Shown here: positions 62,269 to 64,000 of the stretch, piece by piece
Layout: each line of letters starts with the position of its first letter
How positions within the stretch are numbered: the first letter of the stretch is position 1
Origin: Microbispora sp. H13382
GTDB taxonomy: Bacteria; Actinomycetota; Actinomycetes; Streptosporangiales; Streptosporangiaceae
Assembly: GCF_014161445.1 (NCBI RefSeq)
Contig: NZ_JABBXA010000006.1
Span: 186,001-250,000 of the forward strand
DNA: 64,000 nucleotides
Direction: 5' to 3'
Made by a program: the position numbers and the translations under genes
The notes under the pieces: model-generated
What the model was told of the DNA's origin: nothing
What the model saw: only the letters and a program-made list of their open reading frames with translations
Databases searched by the model: none

Positions 62269-62736
62269 GTGACTCTCCCCTTCGGTACGGCGCCGGTCAA
62301 CCCGGCCCCCGTCTGGACCGCGGAATGCCTCCTGCCCGCCGTCGGCGCCAGCGTGGCGGAGGCACGCGCCCTCGTACGCCGCGAACTGTGCCGATGGGGC
62401 CTTGACGAGCTCGTCGACGACTGCTCCCTGATAGTGAGCGAACTCGCCTCCAACGTCGTACGGCACGGCGGCAACGTCTTCACCCTCCGGCTGGGAAGCA
62501 ACGGCACCTGGGTGTACGGCGAGGTGTTCGACCAGGGCGAGGGCGTGCCGCACCAGCGTGAGGCGGACCTCGACTCCATCGGCGGGCGCGGCCTGCTCAT
62601 CGTGGACGAACTCGCCGACGACTGGGGTGTGGCGAGTGGGGGCCGGGGCGGCAAGACCGTCTGGTTCCTCGCCGGAGCGGGCGGCCCCCCACTGCTGCCC
62701 GTCGTCCCGCACCAGTCCCGCATCGCCGTCGGCTGA
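62269..62736 (+). CDS. RsbW/SpoIIAB-like ATP-binding protein
   Basis: A 155-residue GHKL ATPase. The N-box is SELASNVVRHGG (about 64-75), followed by DQGEGVP and GGRGLLIVDELAD. Proteins of this type in actinomycetes act as anti-sigma or regulatory kinases. GTG 62269 follows AAGGAGG. A cysteine pair near residues 15 and 40-48 is not part of the usual domain. It is downstream of a CebR-type box. Confidence 0.85.
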   Translation: MTLPFGTAPVNPAPVWTAECLLPAVGASVAEARALVRRELCRWGLDELVDDCSLIVSELASNVVRHGGNVFTLRLGSNGTWVYGEVFDQGEGVPHQREADLDSIGGRGLLIVDELADDWGVASGGRGGKTVWFLAGAGGPPLLPVVPHQSRIAVG

Positions 62737-62767
62737 CCGCGCCTCCCACCGAACCCGGCCCGGCGCC

Positions 62768-63289
62768 TCAGGAAGTCTTCGCGCCGTCGAGGTTGGCGAG
62801 CACGATGGCCGCGATCTCCTCGGGCCCGTGCGCCGAGGCGTCCACGACAAGGTCCGCCACCTCGCGGAACCCCGGCAGTCGCAGGTCGCGCATCTCGGTC
62901 AGCATGCGTACCAGGTCGGGTTTGAAGTGCGGGCGATGAGGGCTCGACTTCATCCGCTCGGCGAGCACCTCGGGCGGGCCGTCGAGGAACACCACGAAGG
63001 CGGGGGCCAGCGCGCGGCGCGTCTCCACGTCCTCGACCGTGCTGGCGGCGGCCGCGATGACCGGGGCGGGACGGTCCGCGAGCGCGTCCCGCAGCACCAG
63101 CGCCTCGCGCGCGTGCAGTTCGTCGGCGCCGACGTCGGCGGCCATCGCCGCGGCGGTCGTGCCGTACTTCGCCTGCAGGTCGGCGTCGCTGTCGCGCATG
63201 GGACGGCCGAGCGCGTCGGCGAGAAGCCGGGCGACGGTGCTCTTCCCCGCGCCCATGAGTCCCATCACCACAATGGGGATATCGGTCAT
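62768..63289 (-). CDS. shikimate-kinase-like protein, probably not AroK
   Basis: A 173-residue P-loop kinase of the shikimate/gluconate kinase type: Walker A GLMGAGKST (10-18) and DSDADLQ (33-39). Where shikimate kinases have a GGG motif, this has IAAAASTVED, so shikimate binding is doubtful. It is isolated from aro genes. ATG 63289 is used; ATG 63298 is possible. Confidence 0.75.
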   Translation of the reverse strand: MTDIPIVVMGLMGAGKSTVARLLADALGRPMRDSDADLQAKYGTTAAAMAADVGADELHAREALVLRDALADRPAPVIAAAASTVEDVETRRALAPAFVVFLDGPPEVLAERMKSSPHRPHFKPDLVRMLTEMRDLRLPGFREVADLVVDASAHGPEEIAAIVLANLDGAKTS

Positions 63290-63375
63290 GATTCGCATGT
63301 TGCCCTATGCGGGCACCTGCATGCGACGTTTGGAATCCGTGGGAGGGATAGAGCAGAAGGCGAAGGAGGAAAGCC

Positions 63376-63636
63376 ATGACCATCGCCGGAAGCATCATCC
63401 TCATCATGCTGGGGGCCATCCTCACCTGGGCGGTCGACTTCACCATCGCAGGCCTCGACATCCAGGTGATCGGGGTGATCCTCATGGTGGGCGGTCTGGC
63501 CGGGCTGCTCTTCGGCATCTGGCGCCTGACGACGGTCCGCCGCAGGACCACCGTCACCGCCGCCGCCCCCGTGGACGCCACCGCCACCCGCCGCCACGTG
63601 TACGAGGAGCGGCGCTACGACGACCCCACCATCTGA
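63376..63636 (+). CDS. DUF6458-like small membrane protein
   Basis: An 86-residue protein with two membrane helices (about 4-22 and 29-50) and a cytoplasmic basic tail ending HVYEERRYDDPTI. This is the layout of small DUF6458-type actinomycete proteins of unknown function. A site GGAGGAAAG precedes ATG 63376. Confidence 0.75.
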   Translation: MTIAGSIILIMLGAILTWAVDFTIAGLDIQVIGVILMVGGLAGLLFGIWRLTTVRRRTTVTAAAPVDATATRRHVYEERRYDDPTI

Positions 63637-63685
63637 TCTGACCCCCTCCGACGGACTTCCGACGGTCTGAAGGGAGGCACCGACC

Positions 63686-64000
63686 ATGCCAGGACGTGAG
63701 GAACTGCCCTCGACCCTGGAGCGCTCGCCCAAGGAGGCCCAGGAGACCTGGATCAAGGCCCACGACTCCGCCGTCGAGACGTACGGCGAGGGCCAGCGGG
63801 CGCACCGTACGGCGTTCGCCGCGCTCAAGCACTCCTTCGAGAAGGTGGGCGACCACTGGGAGAAGAAGGAAAGGCGCGGACCGTCGGACGAGCAGGCGGA
63901 GAAGGGCACGCCGAAGCAGGGCGAGACGGCCGAGGGCGTCGACGCGAACGCCTCCAAGCAGCACCTCTACGACGTCGCCGGCCGTCTCGGCATCCCCGGC
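63686..64000 (+). CDS. ChaB-family protein, 3' truncated by the window
   Basis: An open frame of 105 codons from ATG 63686, behind AGGGAGG, to the end of the window. The N-terminal half (ELPSTLERSPKEAQETWIKAHDS...HRTAFAALKHSFEKVGDHWE, here shown in part) is a ChaB domain, a small helical family once linked to cation transport. The C-terminal part (SKQHLYDVAGRLGIPG) starts a Rho-N-like motif. The stop codon is outside. Confidence 0.85.
   Translation, partial: MPGREELPSTLERSPKEAQETWIKAHDSAVETYGEGQRAHRTAFAALKHSFEKVGDHWEKKERRGPSDEQAEKGTPKQGETAEGVDANASKQHLYDVAGRLGIPG

Noticed and set aside
61928-62272. 114-residue plus-strand ORF before the ATPase gene
   Set aside because: No ribosome-binding site, no family feature, and it contains the operator and leader of the next gene.

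Overview
The window is high-GC DNA with dense coding, many GTG/TTG starts and 4-nt start/stop overlaps. It carries an actinomycete core block (rsmD, coaD, DUF177, rpmF, rnc, mutM, acyP, smc, ftsY), a mycothiol-dependent-type enzyme, ECF sigma factors and many one-component regulators. The host is a filamentous actinomycete. A Streptosporangiales-like genus is my guess from gene style; the sequence alone does not prove it.

Layout. 1-9.4 kb is housekeeping: coenzyme A synthesis, ribosomal protein L32, RNase III, DNA repair, chromosome segregation and the SRP receptor. 9.4-15.7 kb holds small accessory units: a cysteine synthase/desulfhydrase-like enzyme, a SigR-like sigma factor without its anti-sigma gene, a divergent transporter/regulator pair, a polysaccharide deacetylase lipoprotein and a Cu/Zn superoxide dismutase. 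15.9-21.4 kb has typA and a tightly packed unit of a 31-residue membrane peptide, a lipoprotein, a divergent Nramp-type transporter and a PRC-barrel-like protein. 21.5-26.9 kb has an aldehyde dehydrogenase, a secreted coiled-coil protein, a GH1 glucosidase with a divergent TetR regulator, and a VapBC toxin-antitoxin pair.

27.1-33.1 kb is the most distinctive region. Four minus-strand genes are translationally coupled: a regulator with Fe-S-like cysteines, an NnrS-like membrane protein, a membrane/multi-cupredoxin fusion related to copper nitrite reductase, and a CopD-like membrane protein. A hemerythrin-DUF2249 gene is divergent, and an inverted repeat sits in the shared control region. I read this as a copper, nitrite or nitric-oxide handling system. 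Its reductase-like domain appears to lack a catalytic histidine, so the reaction is open.

33.3-51.9 kb is catabolic and regulatory: an aldo/keto reductase, a two-block pentapeptide membrane protein, MerR, an ECF sigma factor with a SnoaL-like tail beside a glyoxalase-like gene and a mycothiol-type gene, an ABC exporter, and a sugar ABC importer. The importer lacks an ATPase gene. Its LacI-type operator recurs in front of a lacI gene 6.6 kb away. Further on are MFS transporters with their regulators and a cysteine dioxygenase/amidohydrolase pair. 52-55 kb has a holin-like membrane protein and a response regulator/kinase/OsmC operon. 55.0-56.2 kb has no convincing protein gene except a possible short leader ORF, but contains structured, repetitive DNA and a long leader for a secreted protein. 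It is followed by tRNA-Lys, a GNAT gene, nhaA, a P450, an aldose epimerase and an anti-sigma-type ATPase preceded by a perfect CebR/CelR-type operator. The window ends with a degenerate shikimate-kinase-like gene, a small membrane protein and a truncated ChaB-family gene.

Functions are assigned from visible motifs and gene order. No database search was possible.
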